A stretch of 64,000 nt of DNA from CAVUNY01 sp963768585 (GTDB taxonomy: Bacteria; Chloroflexota; Anaerolineae; Anaerolineales; Anaerolineaceae). Shown here one piece after another: positions 17,617-26,458 of this stretch. The notes beneath the pieces are model-generated. The model did no database searches, was not told where the DNA came from, and worked only from the letters and a program-made list of their open reading frames with translations. How positions within the stretch are numbered: position 1 is the stretch's first letter; each line of letters opens with the position of its first letter. Location of the stretch: contig CAVYIF010000009.1 in NCBI GenBank assembly GCA_963768585.1, forward strand, positions 124,001-188,000, in the 5' to 3' direction. Both the position numbers and the translations under genes were made by a program.

Positions 17617-17660
17617 ATCACCATATAAATCACCAATTTGTGGTGATGACATCTCACCAT
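17617..17660. promoter_or_regulatory. Cluster of TCACCA elements, candidate operator
   Basis: TCACCA occurs at 17618-17623, 17630-17635 and 17654-17659, and its complement TGGTGA at 17641-17646. The spacing is 11-13 bases. The middle pair forms the inverted repeat ATCACCA-n5-TGGTGAT (17629-17647). The cluster lies about 85 bases upstream of the small gene at 17744. Confidence 0.45.
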
Positions 17661-17743
17661 ATTTATTTGTATGATCTGGTCAATGAAAACAACAAAGACA
17701 GGCGCAGAAATATTTCTTATGAGGAAAATACACGAGGTGCAGA

Positions 17744-18013
17744 ATGGGTGAAGTACACGGTTTAACTGAGGGCAACTGCGGGTCGGGATTTTACATCATT
17801 CGTATCAAGGGACACCTTGATGACCGGTGGGCCGACTGGTTTGGGGGTTTGACCATTACGTTGGAGGACAGCGGCGATACGCTTCTGACTGGCCCGGTGG
17901 TTGACCAGGCTGCGCTGCACGGATTGCTCAAAAAAGTGCGTGATTTGGGGATGCCGCTGCTCTCGGTCAACTGTGTTGAACCCGGGCAGGCAGATGCGTC
18001 AGAGTTTGAATAG
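17744..18013 (+). CDS. Small conserved protein of unknown function
   Basis: An 89-residue soluble protein: FYIIRIKGHLDDRWADWFGG, a short two-strand segment, then GPVVDQAALHGLLKKVRDLGMPLLSVN. I recognise this as a small family that often sits beside regulators in Chloroflexota and other soil bacteria, but no function is established. The HLDDRW-WF and VDQAALHGLL-RDLG motifs are the conserved core. A GAGGTG site 5 bases upstream supports the ATG. Phased TCACCA repeats lie upstream. It is followed after 145 bases by a DUF4386 gene. Confidence 0.75.
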   Translation: MGEVHGLTEGNCGSGFYIIRIKGHLDDRWADWFGGLTITLEDSGDTLLTGPVVDQAALHGLLKKVRDLGMPLLSVNCVEPGQADASEFE

Positions 18014-18158
18014 TTAATAATAGTCAACGGCTTGGGAAGGAGGTCAGGCTAGAAATAATCTCACTTTTATCTTCGGTCCGGGATGTAAATGGTCGGGCAT
18101 CGTTATTGGCAGATGGGTGTCAATCAATTTTATCAATATCGTTTAAGGAGAAATAACC

Positions 18159-18881
18159 ATGAATACCAACGTAAATGTGAATTCAATTCAAAAAACGGCA
18201 AGAACTGCCGGGTTCCTGTATCTAATTCTCGCAATAGCGAGCGGCTGGGCATTTGCAAATCTCTCAAGCTTGATTGTGCCTGGAGATGCAGCAGCCACTG
18301 TCAGTAATATCCGGGCTTCAGAACCGCTTTTCAGTATTGGGATCATGAGCGACCTGTTGGGTCAGGTGGTTTTCTTACTGCTGGTTCTGGCTTTATACAG
18401 GCTACTCAGCCCGGTGAATAAAAACCAATCTCGGGTGATGGTACTCTTTGTTATGATCAGTGTAACACTGCAATCTATCAGTTTGCTCAATCAAATCGCT
18501 GCTCTGCTGCTGTTGAACGGCGCTGGCTATTTGACCGTGTTCAACCCGGAACAGCTGGATGCTCTGGTTATGTTCTTCCTCAATTTGCATGAAGCTGGAT
18601 TTTCGGTCATCGCGCAGATCTATTTTGGTCTTTGGCTTATTCCCCTTGGGCTTCTCGTGTTCAAATCCGGCTTCCTCCCCAAGTTTCTGGGCGCGCTGCT
18701 GATCGTCGCAGCTTTTGGCTACCTGATCGATGTGGTTACCTTCTTTCTTGTTCCCAACCTCGATGTGAGCATCAGCCAGTTTACATTTGTTGGAGAATTA
18801 TCACTGCTCCTATGGTTGTTGGTAAAAGGCGTAAATGTCGACCGGTGGGAGAAGCGTGTGCTCCAATCAGCGTTATCCTGA
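18159..18881 (+). CDS. DUF4386 family membrane protein
   Basis: A 240-residue integral membrane protein with about six to seven hydrophobic helices. The opening KTARTAGFLYLILAIASGWA and the YFGLWLIPLGLLVFKSGFLPKFLGALLIVA-type segment (helix, lysine, phenylalanine, proline) are typical of DUF4386. The function is unknown in the family. A strong AAGGAGAAATAACC ribosome binding site precedes the ATG. A hairpin follows the stop. Confidence 0.85.
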   Translation: MNTNVNVNSIQKTARTAGFLYLILAIASGWAFANLSSLIVPGDAAATVSNIRASEPLFSIGIMSDLLGQVVFLLLVLALYRLLSPVNKNQSRVMVLFVMISVTLQSISLLNQIAALLLLNGAGYLTVFNPEQLDALVMFFLNLHEAGFSVIAQIYFGLWLIPLGLLVFKSGFLPKFLGALLIVAAFGYLIDVVTFFLVPNLDVSISQFTFVGELSLLLWLLVKGVNVDRWEKRVLQSALS

Positions 18882-18890
18882 TTTACATCA

Positions 18891-18924
18891 CCGGGGAGAG
18901 GATTCAATTCAAGCCTCTCCCCGG
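18891..18924 (+). terminator. Stem-loop after the DUF4386 gene
   Basis: 11-base perfect repeat CCGGGGAGAGG (18891-18901) and complement (18914-18924). A-rich rather than T-rich sequence follows, so Rho-independent termination is uncertain. Confidence 0.45.
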
Positions 18925-18961
18925 AAAACAACTTACAAAAGGTTAAAGCAAAGCAGGTAGG

Positions 18962-18976
18962 ACCTGTGGTACAGGT
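18962..18976. promoter_or_regulatory. Inverted repeat upstream of the MDR oxidoreductase
   Basis: ACCTGT-GGT-ACAGGT, a perfect 6-base inverted repeat ending 27 bases before ATG 19004; candidate operator. Confidence 0.3.
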
Positions 18977-19003
18977 AAGAAGATAAGTAGAAAGGATACG
19001 AAC

Positions 19004-19972
19004 ATGAATGCGATTGTCTATACAAAATTCGGACCGCCGGAAGTCCTTCAACTCAAAGAGGTGGAAAAACCTGCCCCTAAGGACGATGAAGTGCTGATAA
19101 AAATCTTTGCGACAACCGTAGCAGCAGAAGATCCAGGAATGCGAGGTTCCCCGGGTCTCAATGGTTTCGGGAAACCAAAGAAACCCATACTTGGTTTTTA
19201 TCTGGCCGGCGAAGTAGAAACCGCAGGCAAAGAGGTCAAAAGATTCAAGAAAGGCGACCAGGTTTATGGAAATACAGGGCTGAGTTTATTGAGTGCTTAT
19301 GCCGAGTACATCTGTATGCCTGAAGGTGGTGCGCTGGCGAAGATGCCGGCCAAATTGACTTATGAGGAAGCGGCGGCTGTTCCGAATGGGGCGTTAACCG
19401 CACTGCCTTTCCTCAGGGATCAGGGAAACATCCAGCGCGGACAAAAAGTATTGATCATTGGCGCTTCTGGTGCGGTAGGAACTTCCGCTGTACAGCTTGC
19501 CAGGTATTTTGGGGCAGAAGTCACCGGCATATGCAGTACGAAGAATATAGAATTGGTGAAAACTCTCGGAGCCGATCAGGTGGTCGATTACACCAAAGAT
19601 GATTTTACCAGAAGCGGTCTGACCTACGACATCATTTTTGACGCGGTAGGCAAGAGTTCATTTTCAAGGTGTAAAGGTTTGCTATCGGAAAACGGGGTCT
19701 ATCTTACGACGGTCCCTTCGCCGGCGATAATTTTCCAAGCGTTGTGGACTTCACTGGTAGGCAGTAAGAAGGTAAAGTTCGCCGCCACAGGCTTGAGGCC
19801 AGCAAGCGAAAAGACGAAAGATCTCGTTTTTATCAATGAACTGATCGAGATAGGAAAGATAAAGGCGGTGATTGATCGATGCTATCCTCTGGGGCAAATT
19901 GCTGAAGCGCACCGCTACGTCGAAACAGGACATAAGAAGGGTAACGTGGTGATTACCGTGGAGCACAAGTAG
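19004..19972 (+). CDS. Zinc-independent MDR-family alcohol dehydrogenase / quinone reductase-like
   Basis: A 322-residue medium-chain dehydrogenase/reductase. An N-terminal GroES-like domain (MNAIVYTKFGPPEVLQLKEV) precedes a Rossmann domain with VLIIGASGAVGTSAVQLARYFGAEVTG (Gly153, Gly156, Gly159), as in NADPH-dependent quinone oxidoreductases. Neither the catalytic-zinc Cys/His set nor the four structural-zinc cysteines is present, so it belongs to the zinc-free branch. It probably reduces quinones or enones; the exact substrate is not known. The ATG follows AGAAAGGATACGAAC. Confidence 0.85.
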   Translation: MNAIVYTKFGPPEVLQLKEVEKPAPKDDEVLIKIFATTVAAEDPGMRGSPGLNGFGKPKKPILGFYLAGEVETAGKEVKRFKKGDQVYGNTGLSLLSAYAEYICMPEGGALAKMPAKLTYEEAAAVPNGALTALPFLRDQGNIQRGQKVLIIGASGAVGTSAVQLARYFGAEVTGICSTKNIELVKTLGADQVVDYTKDDFTRSGLTYDIIFDAVGKSSFSRCKGLLSENGVYLTTVPSPAIIFQALWTSLVGSKKVKFAATGLRPASEKTKDLVFINELIEIGKIKAVIDRCYPLGQIAEAHRYVETGHKKGNVVITVEHK

Positions 19973-20138
19973 TAAGGGGCATCCCACCGGGGTACATTGC
20001 AATCGAAGAGCAGATTGTGAGATAATCCTGAAACAATTATATTATCGGTAGAGGAGGCGCAGGCCCAGCAAACCCGCGCACGGCGTATTGTAAAGATCGT
20101 CCAAAAACTGAGCGGGAACTGATTGGTAGCCCATCATC

Positions 20139-21389
20139 ATGCTGATCATCAATCTTGAAACTGCGCGGCGCTTCATTCTCGGCAAACAGGGCTTATGGCC
20201 CGGGCGGCGCTGGCGCGGCATCCAGGGCACGGAGCAGGTCATGCGCGCCATGGAGTATCTGCAGCTCGACCCGCTTCAAATCATCGCGCGCAGCCAGGAC
20301 ATTACCCTGCACAGCCGCGTGCTCGATTATACGCCTGGCCTGTGGGAAGATGCGGCCTACCAGCAGCGTAAGTTCTTTGACTGGGGCGGCTGGCTGGCCG
20401 TCCGCCCAATGGATGAGCTTCCATACTGGCGTGTGGTCATGCGCCGTGAGCGCGACCATGGCGCACGGATGCGGGAGATGGCACGCGAGCACGCCGATGC
20501 CATCGTTGAAATGCGGGCCATATTACGCGAGCGCGGCATTGTCAGCAACCGCGACTTCAAGATGGCGACGCGAAAACGAACGCAAAGCTACCGCGGGCGC
20601 AAGGACAGCGCCCTGGCCTTGTATTATTTGTGGCGCACCGGCGAAGTAATGACGCACCACCGCGAGAACTTCGAGCGCGTGTATGCCCTCACCGAAACGG
20701 TTGCACCGGCGGAACTCATCCGCGAAAGCGATGAGGAGGAGGCGAACCGTTTCCTGATCAAAAAGGACATCAGTTTCTCCGGCCTGTCGCGAGTAACCCG
20801 CGCGTCCGATTCGTTTCACCGCGGGGTGCCGTTTGAACAGGTGAAGCAGATTCTCGAGGCAATGTTGGCGGATGGCGATCTCATTGAGGTGCAGGTGGAA
20901 GGCTGGAAGGCGGTCCATTACGCCCTTGGCAGCGATGCCGGTGTGCTCAGTATTTTAAGCACAGGGCGCGTACCGGAAGCCTGGACACCATTAGAGATGA
21001 CCACAAAAGAAGAAGCAGTCTTTCTGGCGCCCCTCGATCCCGTCAGCGCCCGCGGGCGGGCCAAAATTCTCTTTGGCTTCGACTACGTGTGGGAGGTGTA
21101 CAAGCCCAAACACCAGCGCAGGTTCGGCTACTATACGCTGCCCGTTTTGTGGGGTGACCGGCTCGTGGCGCGGTTCGACAGCAAACTCGACCGCACGACC
21201 AACACATTTATTATCCTGGGCCTGTGGTTGGAAGATGAAGCGCTTGGAGAAGATGAATCCTTCGCGCAGGCATTGGCGCGCGGGTTTGCGCGTTTCGTCA
21301 CTTTTCTGGGCGCAAGCAAACTGGATGCGGCAGCAATTGGCCAGCCGCTGCTGCGCCAACGCGTAGATTCATCCATGCAAGTCCGTTAA
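20139..21389 (+). CDS. YcaQ/AlkX-like winged-helix DNA glycosylase (HTH_42 superfamily)
   Basis: A 416-residue member of the HTH_42 superfamily. EYLQLDPLQIIARSQD contains the Gln42-Leu43-Asp44 (QxD) catalytic motif of the YcaQ subgroup, which opens interstrand DNA crosslinks and removes alkylated bases. The later blocks LDPVSARGRAKILFGFDYVWEVYKPKHQRRFGYYTLPVLWGDRLVARFDSK are the conserved C-terminal part of the family (quoted here as two neighbouring segments). The start ATG has a weak ribosome binding site. It is the last plus-strand gene before a convergent junction with a small hairpin. A DNA repair role is inferred from the family. Confidence 0.85.
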   Translation: MLIINLETARRFILGKQGLWPGRRWRGIQGTEQVMRAMEYLQLDPLQIIARSQDITLHSRVLDYTPGLWEDAAYQQRKFFDWGGWLAVRPMDELPYWRVVMRRERDHGARMREMAREHADAIVEMRAILRERGIVSNRDFKMATRKRTQSYRGRKDSALALYYLWRTGEVMTHHRENFERVYALTETVAPAELIRESDEEEANRFLIKKDISFSGLSRVTRASDSFHRGVPFEQVKQILEAMLADGDLIEVQVEGWKAVHYALGSDAGVLSILSTGRVPEAWTPLEMTTKEEAVFLAPLDPVSARGRAKILFGFDYVWEVYKPKHQRRFGYYTLPVLWGDRLVARFDSKLDRTTNTFIILGLWLEDEALGEDESFAQALARGFARFVTFLGASKLDAAAIGQPLLRQRVDSSMQVR

Positions 21390-21411
21390 GGACGGGTTTA
21401 ATGGCAATGTT

Positions 21412-21429
21412 CGCCGGTGTGTACCGGCG
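21412..21429. terminator. Short hairpin between convergent genes
   Basis: CGCCGGT-GTGT-ACCGGCG, a perfect 7-base stem, in the 94-base gap between the YcaQ-like gene and the GH116 gene. No T-run follows on the plus strand. Confidence 0.4.
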
Positions 21430-21483
21430 CTCCCCATCGCTTCATCCGGGCTGTACAGCGCCGTGGGAAAAGAAAAGCTGCAG

Positions 21484-24009
21484 CTATTTCCCTGTCAAAG
21501 CAACAAATGCTCTTTTCCCCGCGCGGAAGGTTGTGTCCGGTTTCAGGGTGGTGGTCTGACCGCGCCGGGTGATCTGCAGCGTTTCTACCGCCAGTTCGCC
21601 CGCTGCCAGGCGGATCTCGAGCCGTTCTGCGTTCAAGAGGAGTGTGCCCCACCCGGAGGCGGTCGAGAAGAAGCAGCGAAAAGGTTCGGTTTCCACGGCG
21701 GGAGCTAAAACCAGGGTGTGGGTAACCGCCGAATAGGAAAATCCCGACATGGCGATGAGTAAGGCATAGCTGGCCATGGCGCGGGCATAGTAGTTCCCGC
21801 ATTCATATTCATTCCAGGGGTTGCGTTTCAGACCGTCATAGCGGGCGCGCACAGCTTCAACCAGGGTCAGCCCCTCGGTGAGCATGCCCTCGGCGATCAG
21901 GTGGGAAGCCACCTGATACTCGATCCCTGTCCACACTTCATCGGAATACACAAACGGCAGGGTGGGTTTGCCGCCGCGCGGCCAGGTGCACAGCAGCAGG
22001 CCGGCTTCATCACCCAGCGCGTAGCCGGGACGCTGCACATTGGCGTGATCCCACAGAGATGGCTTGAAATTGTAGCGGTAAATGGATGCCAGGTGCCGGC
22101 GGATATTCTCCCCATTTTGCGGACTTTCCAGGCTGCACAGCCGCGCCAACCAGGCGCCAAAAACGCCATCCGAAATGCAGCCCGTGCCGTACTGGTACTT
22201 CGGCCCTTCTGCTTTCAGCAGGCGTTCTTCTTCGGTCAGGGTCTCACCCATACTGGAGAGCTTTTCAGCAAAACTGGTGTCGCGCAGGCCGGTATAGGTC
22301 ACGTTCTGCTGGTAATATTCGCCGTTGAACAGCTGCTCATCCATGCGCTGCGCCCCCAGCCGGGCCAGCGCCTCGTAGCGTGCGGCCGCTTCAGGATGCC
22401 CGGCATCGTTCGCCAGGGCGGCCATGGCTGCTAACGCCCCCAGGTAGAAGCTCGAACACATGCCATCCGGGCCCCAAAATTCGATATCGTAGGTGTTGTG
22501 GTGGGGTTCTTCCACCAGCCCCACCCGGCGCGGATCCCATTGTTCGATGCAGAAATCCATGCTTTGCTGGGCCAGCGGGTAGATCTTCTCCAGCCAGGCC
22601 CGGTCTCCACAGATTTGCCATTCGCGGTAGATCTTCATGATCCCGCCCAACTGCCCGTCGGCAGCGGCGTGAAACTCGTGCGAAGCCGGCAGTCCTGGCG
22701 CAGGGGCGCGGAAATTAATATGGCCGCGCTCATCCATCGAATTGAACATCTCCCGCTCGCGCAGCGTTCTTTCCAGGGCGGGGAACAGGTGCGGCATGGA
22801 TTGGGCATAATTCCAGACGTGGGTGCAGCTGCCGGCGCAGCAGCCTGCATCGCAAAAACACCCTTCCCAGGCCCACACACTGCCGTCCTCATAGCGCAGC
22901 ACCGTGGGGGATTTGAGAATACCCAGGTTGGCCGAGACCGCATCCAGCACGGCAGCCGGGAGTGTGGATGAAAACAACGCGTCATGGAAAGTTTGCGTGC
23001 CCTGGCGCAGTTCGGCGTAGTGATCGCGTACATATTCGAGCACGGCACGGGCGTTTTTCCATTTCGAGACATAAAACGGGTGCCAGCGCGTGCAGCTGCA
23101 CTGATCCGGGTTTTCGCAGGAAGAGTCGACGATGTTGGGGAAATGCCAGGCAATCACTACCGGATAAGTGACGCTGGCTCCAGGTGGCAGTTCTCCGGCG
23201 ACGAGGAGCGAGCCGCCATTACGCGCCGGGCGGCTGCCGGACGGCAGGCCCACGGTCGGTTGAAAGCTCCCCTGTGAAACCTCGCGCCATAAGGCCGAGA
23301 TGGCATCGAACCAGCCGCCCTGAAACCAGCGGGCTTTGATCTGCGGCGCCGCGTTCAACATTCCCAGGGCCGCGGAGCCAGATTCTGGGGCGTCTGAGGC
23401 GCTTTCATTCCAATATTCGACCCCCAGACCTGGGATGAGCGCGCTGCGCGCTTTGTCCTCGGCGCCTTTTTGCGCCAGGTGCGAGAGATGATAAGAAAAC
23501 TGGTAGGCCACCGGCGCTGAAGAAGTGTTGCGCAGCGTGTATTCCAGAATGGCGCAGGGCAGGCTGGAGTTGACGTCATCCAGCGGGATGAAGGGATTGA
23601 ACCCGGTGATGGTGACAGCCAGGGGGATCTCTTGATCCGAAAGGTTGACCGTCCCAAAGGGATATTCGCCCTGGAAGGAGCATTTACGGAAACGCGGCAG
23701 CCCTTCAAACCCGCCGCCGTTGTACCCCTGCGATTTCAGCCCCAGATTGTAAATTTTCTCGGGTGGGAATGGCCCTTCTACCAGCCGGGTTTGACCTGCG
23801 GCGGGGAGGTGCAGCAGCGCAAAGCCGGCATCCAGGGGTTGGTGGCGGTCAGGCAGGGCACTGGTAGCCGGCGCGTGGCGGATCGAAAAATCCTGCAGGC
23901 CGCCGTAGCCATTCAGGCAAATACTGCCCGCGCCGATACCGCCCATGGGCAGGGCAATTTGCAGCAGGTGGTGGTCGCGAAATGTGCGTTGGGATGATTT
24001 TGTTTTCAT
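21484..24009 (-). CDS. GH116 family beta-glycosidase
   Basis: An 841-residue protein of family GH116 (beta-glucosidase/beta-xylosidase, related to non-lysosomal glucosylceramidase). The N-terminal domain begins ALPMGGIGAGSICLNGYGGL, the family signature. The catalytic (alpha/alpha)6 domain contains EEPHHNTYDIEFWGPDG, where Glu500 or Glu501 fits the nucleophile region, and TGCISDGVFG with Asp614 as probable acid/base. No signal peptide or transmembrane helix is seen, so it should be cytoplasmic. It is the last gene of a minus-strand group kduI-GH172-GH116, 58 bases after GH172, with GGAAAAG as ribosome binding site. The pairing suggests breakdown of a uronate-containing oligosaccharide. Confidence 0.85.
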   Translation of the reverse strand: MKTKSSQRTFRDHHLLQIALPMGGIGAGSICLNGYGGLQDFSIRHAPATSALPDRHQPLDAGFALLHLPAAGQTRLVEGPFPPEKIYNLGLKSQGYNGGGFEGLPRFRKCSFQGEYPFGTVNLSDQEIPLAVTITGFNPFIPLDDVNSSLPCAILEYTLRNTSSAPVAYQFSYHLSHLAQKGAEDKARSALIPGLGVEYWNESASDAPESGSAALGMLNAAPQIKARWFQGGWFDAISALWREVSQGSFQPTVGLPSGSRPARNGGSLLVAGELPPGASVTYPVVIAWHFPNIVDSSCENPDQCSCTRWHPFYVSKWKNARAVLEYVRDHYAELRQGTQTFHDALFSSTLPAAVLDAVSANLGILKSPTVLRYEDGSVWAWEGCFCDAGCCAGSCTHVWNYAQSMPHLFPALERTLREREMFNSMDERGHINFRAPAPGLPASHEFHAAADGQLGGIMKIYREWQICGDRAWLEKIYPLAQQSMDFCIEQWDPRRVGLVEEPHHNTYDIEFWGPDGMCSSFYLGALAAMAALANDAGHPEAAARYEALARLGAQRMDEQLFNGEYYQQNVTYTGLRDTSFAEKLSSMGETLTEEERLLKAEGPKYQYGTGCISDGVFGAWLARLCSLESPQNGENIRRHLASIYRYNFKPSLWDHANVQRPGYALGDEAGLLLCTWPRGGKPTLPFVYSDEVWTGIEYQVASHLIAEGMLTEGLTLVEAVRARYDGLKRNPWNEYECGNYYARAMASYALLIAMSGFSYSAVTHTLVLAPAVETEPFRCFFSTASGWGTLLLNAERLEIRLAAGELAVETLQITRRGQTTTLKPDTTFRAGKRAFVALTGK

Positions 24010-24067
24010 GGCTCACTTTTCCAGGCGGGTCGCTAAAAATGTCAGGATCAGGCGAAAAAGCCTGCCC

Positions 24068-25192
24068 TTAAGATGGCTTCGGCACCGGATTGCCGGGACA
24101 TTCGCGTTCCGGGTCATGGATCCAGTTCCCGGCATTATCCCGCAGGACCGGCAGGCGCTGCTGCACCGGCGGAACGGCAACTGCCGGGGCCGGCTTTTCG
24201 GCGTACCAGTAAGCCACGCTGCTGACTTCGTTGGCCAGGTGATTGGCATGGCCGATCTCGATCGTGGCTTTGATCTCGCGCGTGAAGCGCACCGGGTTTT
24301 CCAGGTGGAAAACATAGCTGGTCTGGTAGCCGCTGTCTCCACGGTAGAGAGCGATCTCTGGGGCGGGAATCGTGCCGCCTTCGTAAACAGAGGATCCGTT
24401 GCGCTGAAAGGCGTTGGGCTGCATGCCATAAGCCTGGTTGAAATAATCTTCGCTGCCCGTGCCGTGCAGATCGGGCGGCCATTTGTAGCCGTCCACCCAG
24501 ATCATGTCGTCCCCCTCGCCCCACCAGTTTTTAGAGTAGTTGGTGACTGACAGGTTGCAGCCCAGGTAATGGCCGCGACCTTGCGTTTCGAGAATGACGT
24601 AGTTGTTCTCCCAGGCCTGGCGCTCCAGGTTGGGCAGATCAGACTCCGGAGTGTTGACCCCAACTTGCGGCCCCCAACCGCGGAAGGGGTTGGCGCGGCG
24701 AAACTCGGCGTGGAAGTAGCCGGTGTCGGGCGGGAAATCTTCGAGCGTTTCGTAATCCACGTAGAAATACTGGACGTGTGGCTCGTTAGATTCGTTGATC
24801 AGCTCCACTTTGGCGCGTTTGGCGAACGGCATGGGGGCGTAGCTGTTCAAAGCGCAGGGCCTGTTGAATACATGGGAGAAATGAGATGAGGCTGTGAACA
24901 GGGCCGACTGGAACGAGTTGGCCATGCCGTGTCCCAGGCAGAAGAAATCACCCAGGGGAGTCAGGACGCTGGGGAAATCGGCATCGTCGTAGGTGATCTT
25001 GAGCAGGCACTCGCGGTAGTGGCCGAGCTGCGTCATCCAGATGTGGGTGATCTGCGCCGGGCCGGAAATTTCCGCCAGGACAACCGACTCACCGGGTGGA
25101 ATGATCCAACGGTCACTGTTGCGGCCGGTTTTGTCCCACGAAGAACTGCGGCCGGTCTTGCGATTGCGCAGGGTTGCAATTTCAGAAATCAT
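24068..25192 (-). CDS. DUF2961 / GH172 family glycoside hydrolase
   Basis: About 374 residues. SRSSWDKTGRN-type opening, WMTQLGHYRECLLKITYDD, and the YYVDYETL / FHAEFRR / DMIWVDG / HGTGSEDYFNQAYG blocks are characteristic of DUF2961, now glycoside hydrolase family GH172, whose characterised members act on fructofuranosides and arabinofuranosides. Conserved acidic residues in GTGSEDYF are likely catalytic-site residues. The true start is ATG 25192 (MISEIATLRN), because a GGAGG site ends 5 bases upstream. A TTG four codons earlier would lie inside that site. No signal peptide is visible. Between kduI and GH116 in one operon. Confidence 0.82.
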   Translation of the reverse strand: MISEIATLRNRKTGRSSSWDKTGRNSDRWIIPPGESVVLAEISGPAQITHIWMTQLGHYRECLLKITYDDADFPSVLTPLGDFFCLGHGMANSFQSALFTASSHFSHVFNRPCALNSYAPMPFAKRAKVELINESNEPHVQYFYVDYETLEDFPPDTGYFHAEFRRANPFRGWGPQVGVNTPESDLPNLERQAWENNYVILETQGRGHYLGCNLSVTNYSKNWWGEGDDMIWVDGYKWPPDLHGTGSEDYFNQAYGMQPNAFQRNGSSVYEGGTIPAPEIALYRGDSGYQTSYVFHLENPVRFTREIKATIEIGHANHLANEVSSVAYWYAEKPAPAVAVPPVQQRLPVLRDNAGNWIHDPERECPGNPVPKPS

Positions 25193-25304
25193 TTTTGCCT
25201 CCAAGGCGTGTCCCCAGGATAGAAGTGGTAAGGTCGGGGTTGTGGGCAGTAGGAAGAACAGCGCGCTGCCCCTTTACAGAACCTGATTTTATACCGGAAG
25301 CGAA

Positions 25305-26138
25305 TTAGCGCAGAGTCGCCATAGGTACGGCATCCATATCGGTAAAGATCTGATTCTCCCCTGCCATGGCCCAGATGAAAGTGTAGCTGCCGGTGCCCAT
25401 GCCGCTGTGAATCGACCAGCTCGGTGAAATCACGGCCTCCCGGTCGCGCATCACCAGATGGCGGGTTTCGTCCGGCTCGCCCAACAAATGGAAAACCACG
25501 TTATCCTCCGGAATATCGAAGTACAAATAAGTTTCCATGCGGCGGGCATGTGAATGGACAGGCATCGTATTCCACATGTTGCCCGGCTCGAGCAGCGTCA
25601 TACCCATCACGATCTGGCAGCTTTGGACCCCGTCCGGATGGATATATTTGTAAATGGTGCGTTTGTTGCTGTTCAGCGGATCGCCCAGATGGACAGGTTC
25701 AGCATCCTGGATCTTGATGTGCGCGGTTGGATAGGAGGCATGGGCGGGTGCGCTGAAGATGAAAAACTGGGCCGGGTTGCCTGCGTCGATACTTTTGAAA
25801 ACTACCTGGCGGACCCCTTTGCCGACGTACAGGCTGTCACGTTTTGCCATCGCAAACGGCTTTCCATCGACGCTTACACTTCCCTCTCCACCAATATTAA
25901 TAATGCCTGCTTCCCGGCGCTCGAGAAAATAATCAGCACCCAGGTCATGCGTATCTGCTGCCAGCTCGACCGGGGTCTGGATGGGCGTCGCTCCGCCAAC
26001 GATCACGCGATCGACGTGCGAATAGACCAGCCGCAGTTCTCCAGGCGTAAAAAGGCTTCCAATATGAAAGTTGGAACGTAGTTCGGACGTTGTCATATGC
26101 TTGACTTGATCTGGATGAAACGGATATCGCATTTCCAT
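25305..26138 (-). CDS. kduI: 5-dehydro-4-deoxy-D-glucuronate isomerase
   Basis: A 277-residue KduI (4-deoxy-L-threo-5-hexosulose-uronate ketol-isomerase), full length for the family. It isomerises the unsaturated uronate product of pectin or glycosaminoglycan lyases in the cytoplasm. The zinc site is intact: His195, His197 and Glu202 in PVHSHARRMETYLYF and His244 in WSIHSGMG, one residue off the E. coli numbering. A GAGGAGT ribosome binding site precedes the ATG. It leads the kduI-GH172-GH116 operon. No kduD or KDG kinase/aldolase is in the window, so the rest of the route must be elsewhere. Confidence 0.93.
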   Translation of the reverse strand: MEMRYPFHPDQVKHMTTSELRSNFHIGSLFTPGELRLVYSHVDRVIVGGATPIQTPVELAADTHDLGADYFLERREAGIINIGGEGSVSVDGKPFAMAKRDSLYVGKGVRQVVFKSIDAGNPAQFFIFSAPAHASYPTAHIKIQDAEPVHLGDPLNSNKRTIYKYIHPDGVQSCQIVMGMTLLEPGNMWNTMPVHSHARRMETYLYFDIPEDNVVFHLLGEPDETRHLVMRDREAVISPSWSIHSGMGTGSYTFIWAMAGENQIFTDMDAVPMATLR

Positions 26139-26458
26139 GAAATACTCCTCAATTTAGTTTGTCAGTTTCGCAGCTCTTAATCGGTTAAATCTATTTTACT
26201 CCAATGTGGTGCCGCTGGTTTAACAATGAGTGGAGCGATGCGAAGGGCCGGGTTCATGGCTGCTAGCGCTTCAATTTTGCTTTTATCATACGATGTGTTG
26301 TTTGACGTATAAATTGAAGTGTTGTAATTTTTACGAGTGGCTGGTACTATAGGACCATGTGCTCTGGCTAAAACTTTATTGATTAGGGATTCTTTTACAA
26401 AGCACTGGAATAGGAATCAGGTCGAAAAAACCTTAAACCAACTCCGAAAGGCTTCCTG
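26139..26458. other. Divergent intergenic region kduI / MscS
   Basis: It holds the kduI operator candidate, TAAAAT on the minus strand (26193-26198) as a possible kduI -10, and a plus-strand promoter for MscS: TTGTAA 26322-26327, 17 bases, then extended -10 TGG-TACTAT (26342-26350). No gene is seen. Confidence 0.4.
26178..26189. promoter_or_regulatory. LacI-type operator candidate upstream of kduI
   Basis: TTAATCGGTTAA, palindromic around a central CG with one mismatch per arm, lies 40 bases upstream of kduI. This is the form of LacI/GntR-family sugar operators. No LacI gene is in the window. Confidence 0.35.

Noticed and set aside
17559..17765. 68-codon frame between the MalT-like gene and the small conserved gene
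   Set aside because: Starts inside the terminator and contains the TCACCA repeats; composition is not protein-like.
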